Of a stretch of DNA of 64,000 nt, positions 34,904 to 44,600 are shown in pieces. The stretch covers positions 62,001 to 126,000 of the forward strand of contig CAYYDG010000016.1 of assembly GCA_964470555.1 (NCBI GenBank), in the 5' to 3' direction. Under the pieces are notes generated by a model. It was not told the DNA's origin. It did no database searches and saw only the letters and a program-made list of their open reading frames with translations. Source of the stretch: RBC074 sp964470555. GTDB lineage: Bacteria; Acidobacteriota; Blastocatellia; RBC074. How positions within the stretch are numbered: the first letter of the stretch is position 1; the number at the start of each line of letters is the position of its first letter. Made by a program: the position numbers and the translations under genes.

Positions 34904-36127
34904 TCATGTCGCCAAAGCCTCTAACTGCGAAATTACGGGTTGAATGCGCAACGGTTCGCCGACCGAACGCCGCGCGGTGTTGATGTCTTTCAAGCCGCTG
35001 CCGGTGATAACCAGTGCGACGCTTTCATCGGATTGAATCACGCCGCTTTCGCGCAATTTGATAAAGCCCGCCAACGCCGCCGCCGCTCCTGGTTCGGCAA
35101 AAACTCCTGTTGCGCGCGCCAAGCGCGGAATGGCGGCGATGATTTCTTCATCGCTGACCGCAACCGCGCCGCCGCCGGAATCGCGCATTGCGCGCAGCGC
35201 TCGCGTTCCATCGCGCGGATCGCCGACGTTAATGCCGTCGGCAACAGTCTTGCCGTCCACCGGACGAATGAAGCCATCACCATTTACTGCCGCAACCAGC
35301 GGCGCAGCGCCCGCCGCCTGCACGCCGGTCAATTTGGGAATGCGGTCAATCCAACCCAACTCCCGCAAATCGCAAAATCCTTTCCACAATCCGCCGATGA
35401 TGTTGCCGTCGCCTACGCCAACGATGACGCGATCCGGAACCTGCCAATTCATCTGTTCGGCGATTTCGAACGCGGCGGTCTTTTTACCTTCGGCAGTGAA
35501 GGGGTTGTAACCGGTCGTGCGCTGATACCAGCCGAACCTTTCCGAAGCCGCCAGGCACAATTCGCAAGCCTGTTCGTAGCTTCCTTCAACCAGCACGACC
35601 GTCGCTCCGTAAATTTGCAGTTGCGCGACTTTGGCCGCTGGCGTGGTGGCCGGAACGAAGATGACAGATTTCATGCCTACGCTGGCGCACATTCCGGCCA
35701 GCGCCGCACCCGCATTGCCCGATGAAGCGGTTGTCGCGACAGTCGCGCCCGCTTCTTGTGCTTTGACGACGGCCAACGCGCTCGGACGATCTTTGAACGA
35801 AGCCGTTGGATTGCGCCCGTCGTCTTTGACCAGCACTTGCCGCACGCCGAATTCGGTGGCAAGTCGCGGCGCATCGTACAGCGGCGTCCACCCTACGCTG
35901 AGCGGCGGCACGGGCGAAGTGTCTTCCATCGGCAACAAGGGGCGATAACGCCAGATGGAGAAATTGCGATCTGCGGCGAGCGACGCTTTGCTGATTTGCT
36001 GGTTGATGCGTTCGTAATCGTAACGCACATCCAGATTGCCGCCGCATTCAGGGCAAACGTATTTGATTTCAGCGACGTTGAATGTGCGCGTGCATTCCAG
36101 GCACGTATAACCAGAAATCTGATTCAT
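34904..36127 (-). CDS. thrC: Threonine synthase (or related PLP lyase)
   Basis: PLP enzyme of the tryptophan synthase beta fold. The start at ATG 36127 (GGGAG 8 nt upstream) gives 407 aa. An N-terminal Cys4 zinc ribbon (CLEC at 9-12, CPEC at 25-28) is typical of bacterial/archaeal ThrC. Lys112 in NPTASFKDRPSAL binds PLP, SSGNAGAALAGMCA is the phosphate loop, and ITGSGLKD the C-terminal loop. Threonine synthesis from phosphohomoserine is the family function. No thrA/thrB is nearby, and it sits among SsnA/Mo-hydroxylase genes, so a catabolic role on another amino acid is possible. Confidence 0.88.
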   Translation of the reverse strand: MNQISGYTCLECTRTFNVAEIKYVCPECGGNLDVRYDYERINQQISKASLAADRNFSIWRYRPLLPMEDTSPVPPLSVGWTPLYDAPRLATEFGVRQVLVKDDGRNPTASFKDRPSALAVVKAQEAGATVATTASSGNAGAALAGMCASVGMKSVIFVPATTPAAKVAQLQIYGATVVLVEGSYEQACELCLAASERFGWYQRTTGYNPFTAEGKKTAAFEIAEQMNWQVPDRVIVGVGDGNIIGGLWKGFCDLRELGWIDRIPKLTGVQAAGAAPLVAAVNGDGFIRPVDGKTVADGINVGDPRDGTRALRAMRDSGGGAVAVSDEEIIAAIPRLARATGVFAEPGAAAALAGFIKLRESGVIQSDESVALVITGSGLKDINTARRSVGEPLRIQPVISQLEALAT

Positions 36128-36160
36128 TTCAAAAGCTCCCGTCCGATAGAAAAAATGCTT

Positions 36161-36259
36161 GAGAGGTTGTTTGATGAAAAGATGCCACGAGCTTGTCTCG
36201 TGGAGGCTCACGCTGCCTGCTAACTTGGCATGCGACAGGGCTTTTCAAACAACCTCTGA
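36161..36259. repeat. Inverted-repeat element downstream of the large helicase
   Basis: The outer arms GAGAGGTTGTTTGATGAAAAG (one base over twenty is avoided if read from 36162) and CTTTTCAAACAACCTCTGA (36241-36259) pair except for a 2-nt bulge. Inside, 36181-36223 holds the palindromic unit CCACGAGCTTGTCTCGTGG followed by AGGCTCACG, the same family as the four units at 41411-41632. The element starts 8 nt after the helicase stop and could act as its terminator. Confidence 0.8.
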
Positions 36260-36266
36260 CGGAGTG

Positions 36267-39200
36267 TCAGAAGTTTCCGAAGACGTCAGGATACTGGCCG
36301 AGTTGTTCGGCGAGATCACGATCATATCGGAGCGTGACCACACGGTAGCCGCGCTTGTCGAGTTCGCGCCGAATCAGGTTATCGCGCTCGACCTGATCCG
36401 GTTGATTGTGGACAGCGCCATCACAGAAAACGCAGACATTCGGCGCATAAAAGAAATCGGGAAGACAACGCGGCTCGTTGATACTCTTTTGCGCTTCGTC
36501 CGGCAGGCGCAGGTGGCGTTCGGCCAGCGCATTCAGAAAGCGCCGCTCCAGTTCCGACCGCGAATCGGTCAACGAACGCAGCCATTCCAAATGTTCAGGC
36601 CAACTGCGTCCGTTAATGCGCGGCAACATACGGCTGGTTGCCAGATCGAGCAAGGTTTGATGCACCCGCCAGCGATTCAACTGAAGCGCTTCGAGTTGGT
36701 TGTTGTAACTCATCAAACACTCATAACACGCGGCATGGCAATCCGGCTTCAGGTCGTTGCCGGCTTCGTCGAAATGGCAACGTTCCAGGGCTTCGCGCGC
36801 AATGCGAGCGAAGACGTTCGCATCTTCCACCAAACGTCGCAACACGCCTGCGCCGCCTTCGGTCGCTTCGTAAAACAGAATCGCGCGATGTTCGCCCTGC
36901 CCGATGCGTTCGGCTCCAAGTTCGGATTCTTCGAGCTGAAACGCCTGTTCGCAGCCGCGTTGCAGCGCGTATTGCAGCGAAGTTTCCAAAACCGTGTCGG
37001 GCGCTGATTGAGCAAAGCGAATCAGAAGCAGGTTGTGCGCCCCTTGCACGGCCAGTCGCACCGATTCCGGCGTTCTGGCGCGCGGCGGCCCTGCATTTTT
37101 TGGAGAGGGATTTCCGGTAACAAGCTCTCCGCTTTCCAGATCGAGCAGGAATCCTTGCCCGCCGTTTTTTCGCCAACCGTGATTGATGCGCATCACGGTC
37201 GCCGCCGTCGCGTAGCGAAGCCGCAAAACCGGCGCGCCGTCAAACACGACATCGGCTTCCTGCACGCGCGCGCCGCCGTCTTCGGGCGCGAACCGGAAAC
37301 AGGTTTCCAATTCGTAACCGCGCCGCCGCCGCTCTTCTTCTTCCGAAGTGATGCGTTCGCGACGCCGCGTGCGCACGTTCGGCATTTCCAGCAAACTGAC
37401 GATCAGGCTGTTTTCCCCGTCCAAGCGCGTCCGGCAAACAGCGCACAAATCATCCGCGGCGTCATTGAACGCGCCGCAACTGCGGCACAATTTTTTCTGG
37501 CTGCGACGTTCGCTGAGTCCCCCCGGCGGCGCTTGAAAACTGACCACTTCCCACTTCGCGCCTTCGTGATAAATGATGTTGCCGGGCGCGAATTCGCGCA
37601 GCGCCAGAAAGCGCGGACGCGCGATGTATTCGCCTTCGCCGCGCGGCACCCAGGCGCGCACAGGCAGCGCAGGGAAGTTGTAACCGGGCAAAAAGCCTTC
37701 GCTCGCCAAATACCGATACGGGTAGAAATCGCTTTCTTCGCGTTGCGTCTCGATTTGCAGCAACAGATTGCGCTGCCGCAACGCTTCCTGTTGCTTGCGG
37801 TTTGCTTCTTGTTGATCTTCCGGGCGACGAGCGCGAATCAATGCGTTTTGCGCTTCGAGCAATTGCCGGGTCGCGGCGCGATAAAGTTCCCGCCAGCGTT
37901 CAAAGGCTTCTTCAAAACGGCGCGGCGCATCGTTGAGTGTTTGCTCGATCCAGGATTCGCTGAACCAGGTCGCTGAGGCCAATGTGCCGGCGTCTGATGC
38001 AAGCAAGCGTTTCGCCCGTTCGCGCAATTCATAGAGCGCCGCTTCGCCGAGTTGAATTTGCCCGGCGTGATTTTCGCGCAGCGGCAAATTATCAAGCGAT
38101 GTGTCTATGACTTCCTCGATTGACTTGCCGAGCGGCAACCGCACCGCAGCGAGCCAGACAGCGTGCAGATGCGCGCGCAACAAGGCTTCGTTGGTCAGAT
38201 CCAGGCGCGGCGGACGCACGCTGCCCGCCACCATCTCTTCGCGACGGCGGAAATAATACTGGTCGTGACTGTTGAGCGCGCCGCAATAAGTGAAGATCAA
38301 ACCGGGTTGTCCCTGTCGTCCGGCGCGCCCGCTGCGTTGCGCGTAATTGGCGGGCGTCGGCGGCACATTGCGCAAATGCACCAAATCCAGGTCGGCGATG
38401 TCCACACCCAATTCCATCGTCGGCGAACAAACCAGATACGGCAGCCGTCGCCCCAATTCGGTTTCCTTGCGCGCGTCGTTGTCTTCCCAGCGAAAGCGGC
38501 GTTCGCGGCGTTCGCGTTCGCCGGGTTTGACGACTTGCGCGGTATGTTCGCGCGCCTCGAACGTCGCCAACATCGAAGCCGTTTCCCGGTAAAAGCGCTG
38601 AAAGAAAGCGTTGATTCTGGGCGGCGTCGCGGCGTATCCGTGGCTGGCAGTACGGCGCACGCGAAGCGGATCCGGCGGCGGCGCGGTTCCATCCCCGTGC
38701 AGCCAGATCAAACACGCGGCGTCAAGCTGGAAAAGCTGGTGATCGTCAATCGGTTCCAGCCGCGCCAGCAACCCCTGCCGCACCAGCAAACTCAGCAGTT
38801 GATCCAGGAAGTGGGAATACTCCTCTCCGCTCGCCACGCCGAGCCGCTGGCAGAAAAACCGCCCCAGCGCGCTGCGTTCGGACAAACTGAATCCTTCCGC
38901 CGCCCGCTGCGAATGTCCGGCCATCACAAACCGGTTGGCGGTGTGCAATTCGTTGGCGTTCGGATCAAGCCCCCAGAATTCGTTCAGATGGTGTTCCGAC
39001 CGTTTGCGCAATTGTTGCTGATTGCTTTCCTGCAGCGCCCTGGCATTGATCGCCAGCTTGCGGCGGAAATGATCCAGCAGCGCGCGCACGATAATTTCTC
39101 GTTCGCCTGTTGCCAGCGCAGCCAGCCCCGGGTGAAACGACCAGTGCGTTTCGTCGCGGCACACATCCGTCAATCCGCGATAATCCACGCGCAACAGCCC

Positions 39201-41333
39201 TACTTCTTCCAGATTGGGTTGCACCACGCGCCAGCCGCGTCGCAAATCTTCATACAGACGATATTCGGTGATGTCCGTGAACGCGCGCCACACGTCGTTG
39301 GCCGCCGCCGAAACCGGATCGAGTTCCGCATTGGCCGCCACATCGCGCAACGCCAACCCGCATTTATCCACCACCGCGCGCGCGACTTGCTCGGCGGTCA
39401 GCGCCGGTTCTTGTTCGAGCGCCGCGTGCAACGCCGACCGCAGCAACGCCATGTGAACAAAATCGTTGAAATGCCCGGCCTGCAACGCGGCGTCCTGCCG
39501 GTTGTCGCTGAACGAAAGCAGTTTGTCGCGCGCGGCTTTTCTCTCGCCCGCGTGGCGCAACAGCGAAGTCGCCAGCACTGTGGTCGCGCTCGAACGCGCT
39601 TCGCTGGAAATCGAAGCCAGCTTGCTGAACTCGCTTTCGCGCGCCGTGTAAAACTCGCCGCAATTCAGACAAAGCGCGAACGGCGACGCTTGCCACCACA
39701 TTTTCAACGCTTCCGGACGCGGTTCGCCGGAACAATCTCCATTGGGCGCCACCCAGACGGCTTTGGGCGCGCGGTCGCGCCAATTGGGTTTCAGCCGTCC
39801 GCGCGCGTCGCGCCATTCCACCGGCAATCGGTCTTCGCTCCAATCGTTTTCGCCCGGCGCCAGCATTAAGTAGCCGGGGCCGCTTTCGTCATCGTCGCTT
39901 TCGATTGCCACCGGATGCGGCGTCACTCGCGTATCGCCGCGCAGCACGTGGTAATACTCCTGCCCGCACAGGCGGCAGAATTTGATGGGGATCATCAACC
40001 GCCCGCCGCTCACCTGCGCCTGGCCTTCCAGCGAAAACTCGCGGCTGTCCGCCGGTTCCAGCGTGGCAAACAGCGCGCGCCCCTGCCCGATGAATTGATG
40101 CAGCTTGAATGCAAAGGCGCGCCCGCCGTCTTCACGCTCGATCGTCCCGCCCCAGGCCAGCAATTCGCGCAACCGCGCTTCGCACCGCGCCACCTCGACG
40201 CCGCTTTCTTCCGCCAGCCGCGCGGCTGCCTTGGCCAGCGTGCGCGGCACGCGCCGTTTGAATCGTCCGCCGGTTTCCGGCTCGACGCCGAATTCGTTTT
40301 CCGCCCAACGCGCCAGCGCGTGACGTTGAAAGTCCGCCGTGCTTTCCGGCAATGGCGCGTCCAATGCAGCCGCCAGTTCCGCACGCGCGGGAGCGCCGCC
40401 TTCGGTAAAGGTCACCAGCGTTTCTTCAATCACCTGCTCCGCCGCAAACGCATGTCCGAACAGCCGCCCGGCAAATTCCGCCACTGTTTCGCGGCGTTGC
40501 AAGGGCGTGGCGTTGCGATCTGCCACCATCGTCGCCGAAGTCCCCACGTGAACCAGATTCGGCGCGGCGCAGCGTTCTTTCAATCGTCGAATCAGCATCG
40601 CCACATCCGCGCCCTGCCGCCCGCGGTAGGTGTGCAATTCATCGAAGACCAGAAAGCGCAATCCGCCGCCCACGCGATCCAGAAAGCGTTGATCTTCCGG
40701 GCGCACCAGCAACAGTTCCGCCATCACGTAATTGGTCAACATGATCTGCGGCGGATGATTGCGTAATTCCAGCCGTTTGGCGTCGCCCGTTTCGCCCGTG
40801 TATTTGGCAAAGCTGATCGGAAACGCGCGCCCGGTGCGGCGTTCATACCCGCCTTTGAGCGTTTCCAGCGACTGCAATTGCGAATTGACCAGCGCATTCA
40901 TCGGATAAATCACCAGCGCCGACACGCGGTCGCCCGCCGGCGGTTGCCGCAACAAGGCGTCAATGATCGGCAGAAAATACGTCAGGCTTTTGCCCGAACC
41001 CGTGCCGCTGGTGACCACATAACTTTCGCCGCGCACGGCTTTTTCCAACGCCTCGACCTGATGCGCGTACAAATGAAACGGCTCGCCCGTGTGCTTGCGG
41101 AAGATTTGCGCCGTTTCCTTATGGATCAATCCTTGCGCCGCCAGGTCATCTACGTTCGCCCTGCGTTCGTAAGACGGGCTGACCTGCAACAGAAAGTCCG
41201 GCCAGAGTTGCGCTTCTTCGTTGAGCGCGCGTTCGACGAATTGTTCGGCTTTGGAATCGGCAATCGTGAAAAACGAACGCACGAAGTCGCGGTAATCCGC
41301 CAACACTGCGCTGTGAAGATTGAATATGCTCAT
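36267..41333 (-). CDS. DEAD/DEAH helicase with DUF1998 and C-terminal PD-(D/E)XK-like segment (DISARM-like)
   Basis: Very large superfamily 2 helicase (1688 aa). Walker A is SGTGSGKS at 109-116, followed by FLVFDELHTYRGRQGAD. Motifs IV-VI include SPTMELGVDIADLDLVHLRN and QRSGRAGRQGQPG. Cysteine pairs in the middle and late parts (CRLCG, CLNCG, CRSCG with CAVC) and CHAACYECLMSYNNQ mark the DUF1998 module of MrfA and DISARM DrmA/DrmB. The last ~110 residues (SELERRFLNAL, PDFFYAPNVCVFCDG, RRELDKRGYRVVTLRYD) look like a Vsr/DUF559-type PD-(D/E)XK nuclease. A near-perfect AGGAGG precedes the ATG. It follows the methyltransferase and SNF2 genes. Confidence 0.85.
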   Translation of the reverse strand: MSIFNLHSAVLADYRDFVRSFFTIADSKAEQFVERALNEEAQLWPDFLLQVSPSYERRANVDDLAAQGLIHKETAQIFRKHTGEPFHLYAHQVEALEKAVRGESYVVTSGTGSGKSLTYFLPIIDALLRQPPAGDRVSALVIYPMNALVNSQLQSLETLKGGYERRTGRAFPISFAKYTGETGDAKRLELRNHPPQIMLTNYVMAELLLVRPEDQRFLDRVGGGLRFLVFDELHTYRGRQGADVAMLIRRLKERCAAPNLVHVGTSATMVADRNATPLQRRETVAEFAGRLFGHAFAAEQVIEETLVTFTEGGAPARAELAAALDAPLPESTADFQRHALARWAENEFGVEPETGGRFKRRVPRTLAKAAARLAEESGVEVARCEARLRELLAWGGTIEREDGGRAFAFKLHQFIGQGRALFATLEPADSREFSLEGQAQVSGGRLMIPIKFCRLCGQEYYHVLRGDTRVTPHPVAIESDDDESGPGYLMLAPGENDWSEDRLPVEWRDARGRLKPNWRDRAPKAVWVAPNGDCSGEPRPEALKMWWQASPFALCLNCGEFYTARESEFSKLASISSEARSSATTVLATSLLRHAGERKAARDKLLSFSDNRQDAALQAGHFNDFVHMALLRSALHAALEQEPALTAEQVARAVVDKCGLALRDVAANAELDPVSAAANDVWRAFTDITEYRLYEDLRRGWRVVQPNLEEVGLLRVDYRGLTDVCRDETHWSFHPGLAALATGEREIIVRALLDHFRRKLAINARALQESNQQQLRKRSEHHLNEFWGLDPNANELHTANRFVMAGHSQRAAEGFSLSERSALGRFFCQRLGVASGEEYSHFLDQLLSLLVRQGLLARLEPIDDHQLFQLDAACLIWLHGDGTAPPPDPLRVRRTASHGYAATPPRINAFFQRFYRETASMLATFEAREHTAQVVKPGERERRERRFRWEDNDARKETELGRRLPYLVCSPTMELGVDIADLDLVHLRNVPPTPANYAQRSGRAGRQGQPGLIFTYCGALNSHDQYYFRRREEMVAGSVRPPRLDLTNEALLRAHLHAVWLAAVRLPLGKSIEEVIDTSLDNLPLRENHAGQIQLGEAALYELRERAKRLLASDAGTLASATWFSESWIEQTLNDAPRRFEEAFERWRELYRAATRQLLEAQNALIRARRPEDQQEANRKQQEALRQRNLLLQIETQREESDFYPYRYLASEGFLPGYNFPALPVRAWVPRGEGEYIARPRFLALREFAPGNIIYHEGAKWEVVSFQAPPGGLSERRSQKKLCRSCGAFNDAADDLCAVCRTRLDGENSLIVSLLEMPNVRTRRRERITSEEEERRRRGYELETCFRFAPEDGGARVQEADVVFDGAPVLRLRYATAATVMRINHGWRKNGGQGFLLDLESGELVTGNPSPKNAGPPRARTPESVRLAVQGAHNLLLIRFAQSAPDTVLETSLQYALQRGCEQAFQLEESELGAERIGQGEHRAILFYEATEGGAGVLRRLVEDANVFARIAREALERCHFDEAGNDLKPDCHAACYECLMSYNNQLEALQLNRWRVHQTLLDLATSRMLPRINGRSWPEHLEWLRSLTDSRSELERRFLNALAERHLRLPDEAQKSINEPRCLPDFFYAPNVCVFCDGAVHNQPDQVERDNLIRRELDKRGYRVVTLRYDRDLAEQLGQYPDVFGNF

Positions 41334-41346
41334 TATTCCTCCTGAG

Positions 41347-41387
41347 AAAACTGGTAGAACAGGTTCCTAACCTGTTCTACCAGTTTT
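41347..41387. repeat. Dispersed palindrome, copy 2, before the large helicase
   Basis: 19-bp perfect arms (AAAACTGGTAGAACAGGTT and its complement) around CCT. The core matches copy 1 at 15263-15295. It lies just upstream of the helicase ribosome site (AGGAGG at about 41340), so the transcript would carry a hairpin beside the start region. Confidence 0.9.
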
Positions 41388-41410
41388 CCCTCTTGACAGG
41401 CGTCGTCACT

Positions 41411-41632
41411 GTAGCAACCCACGTGAGCCTCCACGCGACTAGCGCGTGGCCTCATTGTTTCTGGTGCTTCGGCGTAGCATCCTGCGTGAACCTCCACGAG
41501 ACTAGCTCGTGGTCTCCCCGCGAGACCACGACCTTGTGTCGGGGAGATTCACGCGAATCGCTACAATCGCCGCCTTTTCATTCCCTGCGAGACCCCGACC
41601 CTGTGTCGGGGAGCTTCACGTGCGTCGCTACA
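41411..41632. repeat. Cluster of four palindromic repeat units
   Basis: Units at 41411-41453 and 41474-41516 share GTAGCA.CC..CGTGA.CC followed by TCCACG.GACTAGC.CGTGG. Units at 41522-41565 and 41589-41632 are in the opposite orientation and share GAGACC.CGACC.TGTGTCGG, then GGAG.TTCACG and CGCTACA. Each unit contains a CCACG..CGTGG-type hairpin. A fifth unit is at 36181-36223. The cluster fills the gap between the methyltransferase and helicase genes and touches the last codons of the former. The head-to-tail and inverted arrangement resembles REP/RAYT-type elements; no RAYT transposase is in the window. Confidence 0.85.
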
Positions 41633-44600
41633 GTGGCCGCGACTGGCTCTCGCTGCGATACGGCCTGTCGCTTGTTTGCGCTGCCTGCAGCGCGTCGTAA
41701 ATTTCCAAAATCCGTTCTTTCGTCCGGTAACGTCCATGCGCGGCTTCGTCCTTTTGTCGCACGATGGGGAACTGGTCGAGGATGTAACTCACAGCGTCGC
41801 GCGGTGTGGGGAAATGCCGCCGGAGCGCAGAGAGTTGCTCCGGCGTTTCGTCCACGACCGCCCAATCACCCGTTGCCACGCGCCAAACGCCATCGGCTTC
41901 GCTCGGCAAATACAGATGAAAGAACGCCGCATCCAATTCGCAGCGTAGTTCAAACCGCCGCGCTTCATCCCACACAAACGGCGGCCCATCGTAGCCACAT
42001 TCGCGCGCCAGCGGCGCGAGGTCTTGAGCGGTGTAAATCAGTTCGAGAACGCGAGGCGCGACAAAACTTCCAATGGTAGCGTCACTCGATAACCCTGCCC
42101 AGTTTTCCTCAAAAATTTCAGGCCGCAGAATCGCAATTTGTTTGAACGTAAAGTATTTGAAACTGATTCCCCCGACTTTCTGACGGGAGCAATAATCGGT
42201 AACAAACGAATCAAGGTTGGCAAGTAAACAAAGTCTACGTAAGTAATCCTGCTTTGAAAATATAAGCAAAAATTTGTCACCTACCGCCACGCGCGGCACA
42301 GCGTTCGCGATGAGCGTGCGCTCGTCTGTCGAACGGCAGATGTCGCGCCAGCCGAGGAACCATTTGGGGCTGAAGCGTTCGACCAGTTGTTGCGCGATTT
42401 CTTCCGGCGCATCTTTGATTTGAGCGGCAATGGCTTCGAGGTCGGATGGCGACAACGGGAAATCCTGCGCCAGTTGCCGCGCGTGTTCGTCGGCGGTGAG
42501 GCGGGCGAACCAGCTTCCCAGCGGGCGATCAAGCTCCAACGGAACCGCGAAATCCAGCAATGTTTGTGCCGCCGCCGTATTGCCCTGAAGCAGTTGCTGT
42601 CCCGCCGCCCAATAACACAACACGCGCTTGACGCTGGGGCGATGATTCAACGACAAGGCCAGCGCCAGCGGCTCCGGGTAGCGCGGAATTGCAGATTCCA
42701 CCACTTCTTCGCGCACCCAGTAACGCGGCTGCACGACAAAATTCGGATCGCGCTTTTCGGTCAGCGTCACATCGCGGCTGTCTTCGGCGTTCTCATAAGT
42801 CGCCCAACGATGATCGAACTGATGCAGCATCTTCGCTTCGTACAGCGGCAGGTAACGATCATGCGGACTGACGAAGACATTCCCTTCGCGCCGGTATCCG
42901 TCCGCTTCCAACTCCTGCGCCGTGCGGAAGTGACGCGAGTCGTTAGCCATGTCGAACATACGATTGAACGAGAGCCGCCACGGATTGGATTCCGGCTGGT
43001 TTTCCCGCGCTTCGCGCCACAACACAGGCACGCGGCGATAAATGGCTTTGGCCAATTCCGCATCGGCCTGTGTGCGGAAGATCGGACAGTTGCCGGTGTT
43101 GGGATTGAGCAGCGCGATTTCGTCCGCCGTCAGCGTGAAGCGTTTTTCCTCCCGCCGCAGATCATCCACGCCGAGCGCGAAGAAGACGAACTCTGCCGTC
43201 GCCGCAACCTCTGCTGCCGCGCGCATCGTCAGCAAGGCGAACTTCATTCGACTGTCCACGGCGGCAAAAATCTTCTTGCGATTCTCGAAATCGAAGAGGC
43301 TGACGAGCGAGCCGCTTTGCACCAAATCGCCAAAGAAAAACTTGGTGGTGTCGTCGGTAGCGATGCCCGACGGCACGATGATGCCTGCGCGTCCCTGCGT
43401 GCGCACGGCGTTGCGCGCCAGTTCGGCGAACACGGCGTAGGTGTTGATGTCGCCGCGTCCGGTCAGCGGAAAGCGTCCGCTGTGGCGCAGCGACTGGCTG
43501 GCGCCTGCCGCCGAACGCAGCGCGTTGACGTATTCGGCATACAGCGCGGGATTGGTTTCAGGCAATTCTCGAATCAATCTTGCGCGCGCGGCTTTGTTCG
43601 GCGCGGTGGCGATGCGTGCATCGCGGGCGGCAAAGAATTCCTGCTCCTGCAACTTGATGCGCTCCCACGGCGGATTGGACAGCAACACATCGAAGCCGCC
43701 TTCGGCGAACACTTCGGCGAATTCCAGCGGCCAGTGAAAGAATCGTTCGCGTTCGGCGATGACCAGCGCGCTCCCCGTAACGCGCGGATCAACGGACTGT
43801 CCGGCCAGACGATCCGCGACGGCTGCCGAAGTGATGGCGGGTTGGTCGGGTTGCAGGGATTGAAAGAAAGCGGCCGTCCACAAATTGCAGGCTTCGTGTT
43901 TCTGCAACCATGCCGGATCGCGCCGGCTCTGTTCGTAGCGGCGTTTTTTCTCCCGAATCAGGGCGGGCGAATCATCGCTGATTTCGTCAATGGCGTGGCT
44001 GGTGCGGCTCAGCGCATCGAGGTCGAGGTTCGCATTCCAATCAAACAATCCGCGCTGACCGCCGCGCTCATCCCGATTGCGTCGCGCCATTTCGCGCGCG
44101 GTCGTTTTGTCGTCGCCTTCCAGCGGCTTGAAAGCTTCGTCGGGGATGCCCGGCTTGAGCACGTTCAGGTCGAAAACGCCCACCAGAGAATCGCCCGGCA
44201 AAATGCGGTGATCGAGAAAGGTGAGCGGTTTGCCGCTGGTGTGGCTTTCGATCCACAGCGCGACGCGGCACAAATCCACGGCCAGCGGATTTTTGTCTAC
44301 GCCATAAATGCAATGGGCGATGACATCGCGCGTGGCTTCGCGCAGCGCTTCAGGCGCGGGTTCGTCTTCGCCCGTGCGAAGACGCGCCAGTTCTTTGCCC
44401 AGACGGCGCGCCGCCGCCAGCAGAAAATGCCCCGAACCGCAGGCCGGATCGCAAATGCGAATCGAAAGAATGGCCTTCTTTTTTTGTTCATCGGTTGGCG
44501 CCTGGCTCAAACGTTCGGCCAGCACCGGTTCCAGCGCGGATTGAATCAATTCGTTCACGAGTTGCGGCGGCGTGTAATACGATCCCGTTGTTTTGCGCTC

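Noticed and set aside
41400..41640. CRISPR array
   Set aside because: The repeats are two pairs in opposite orientation with internal palindromes and no uniform spacers; no cas genes nearby.
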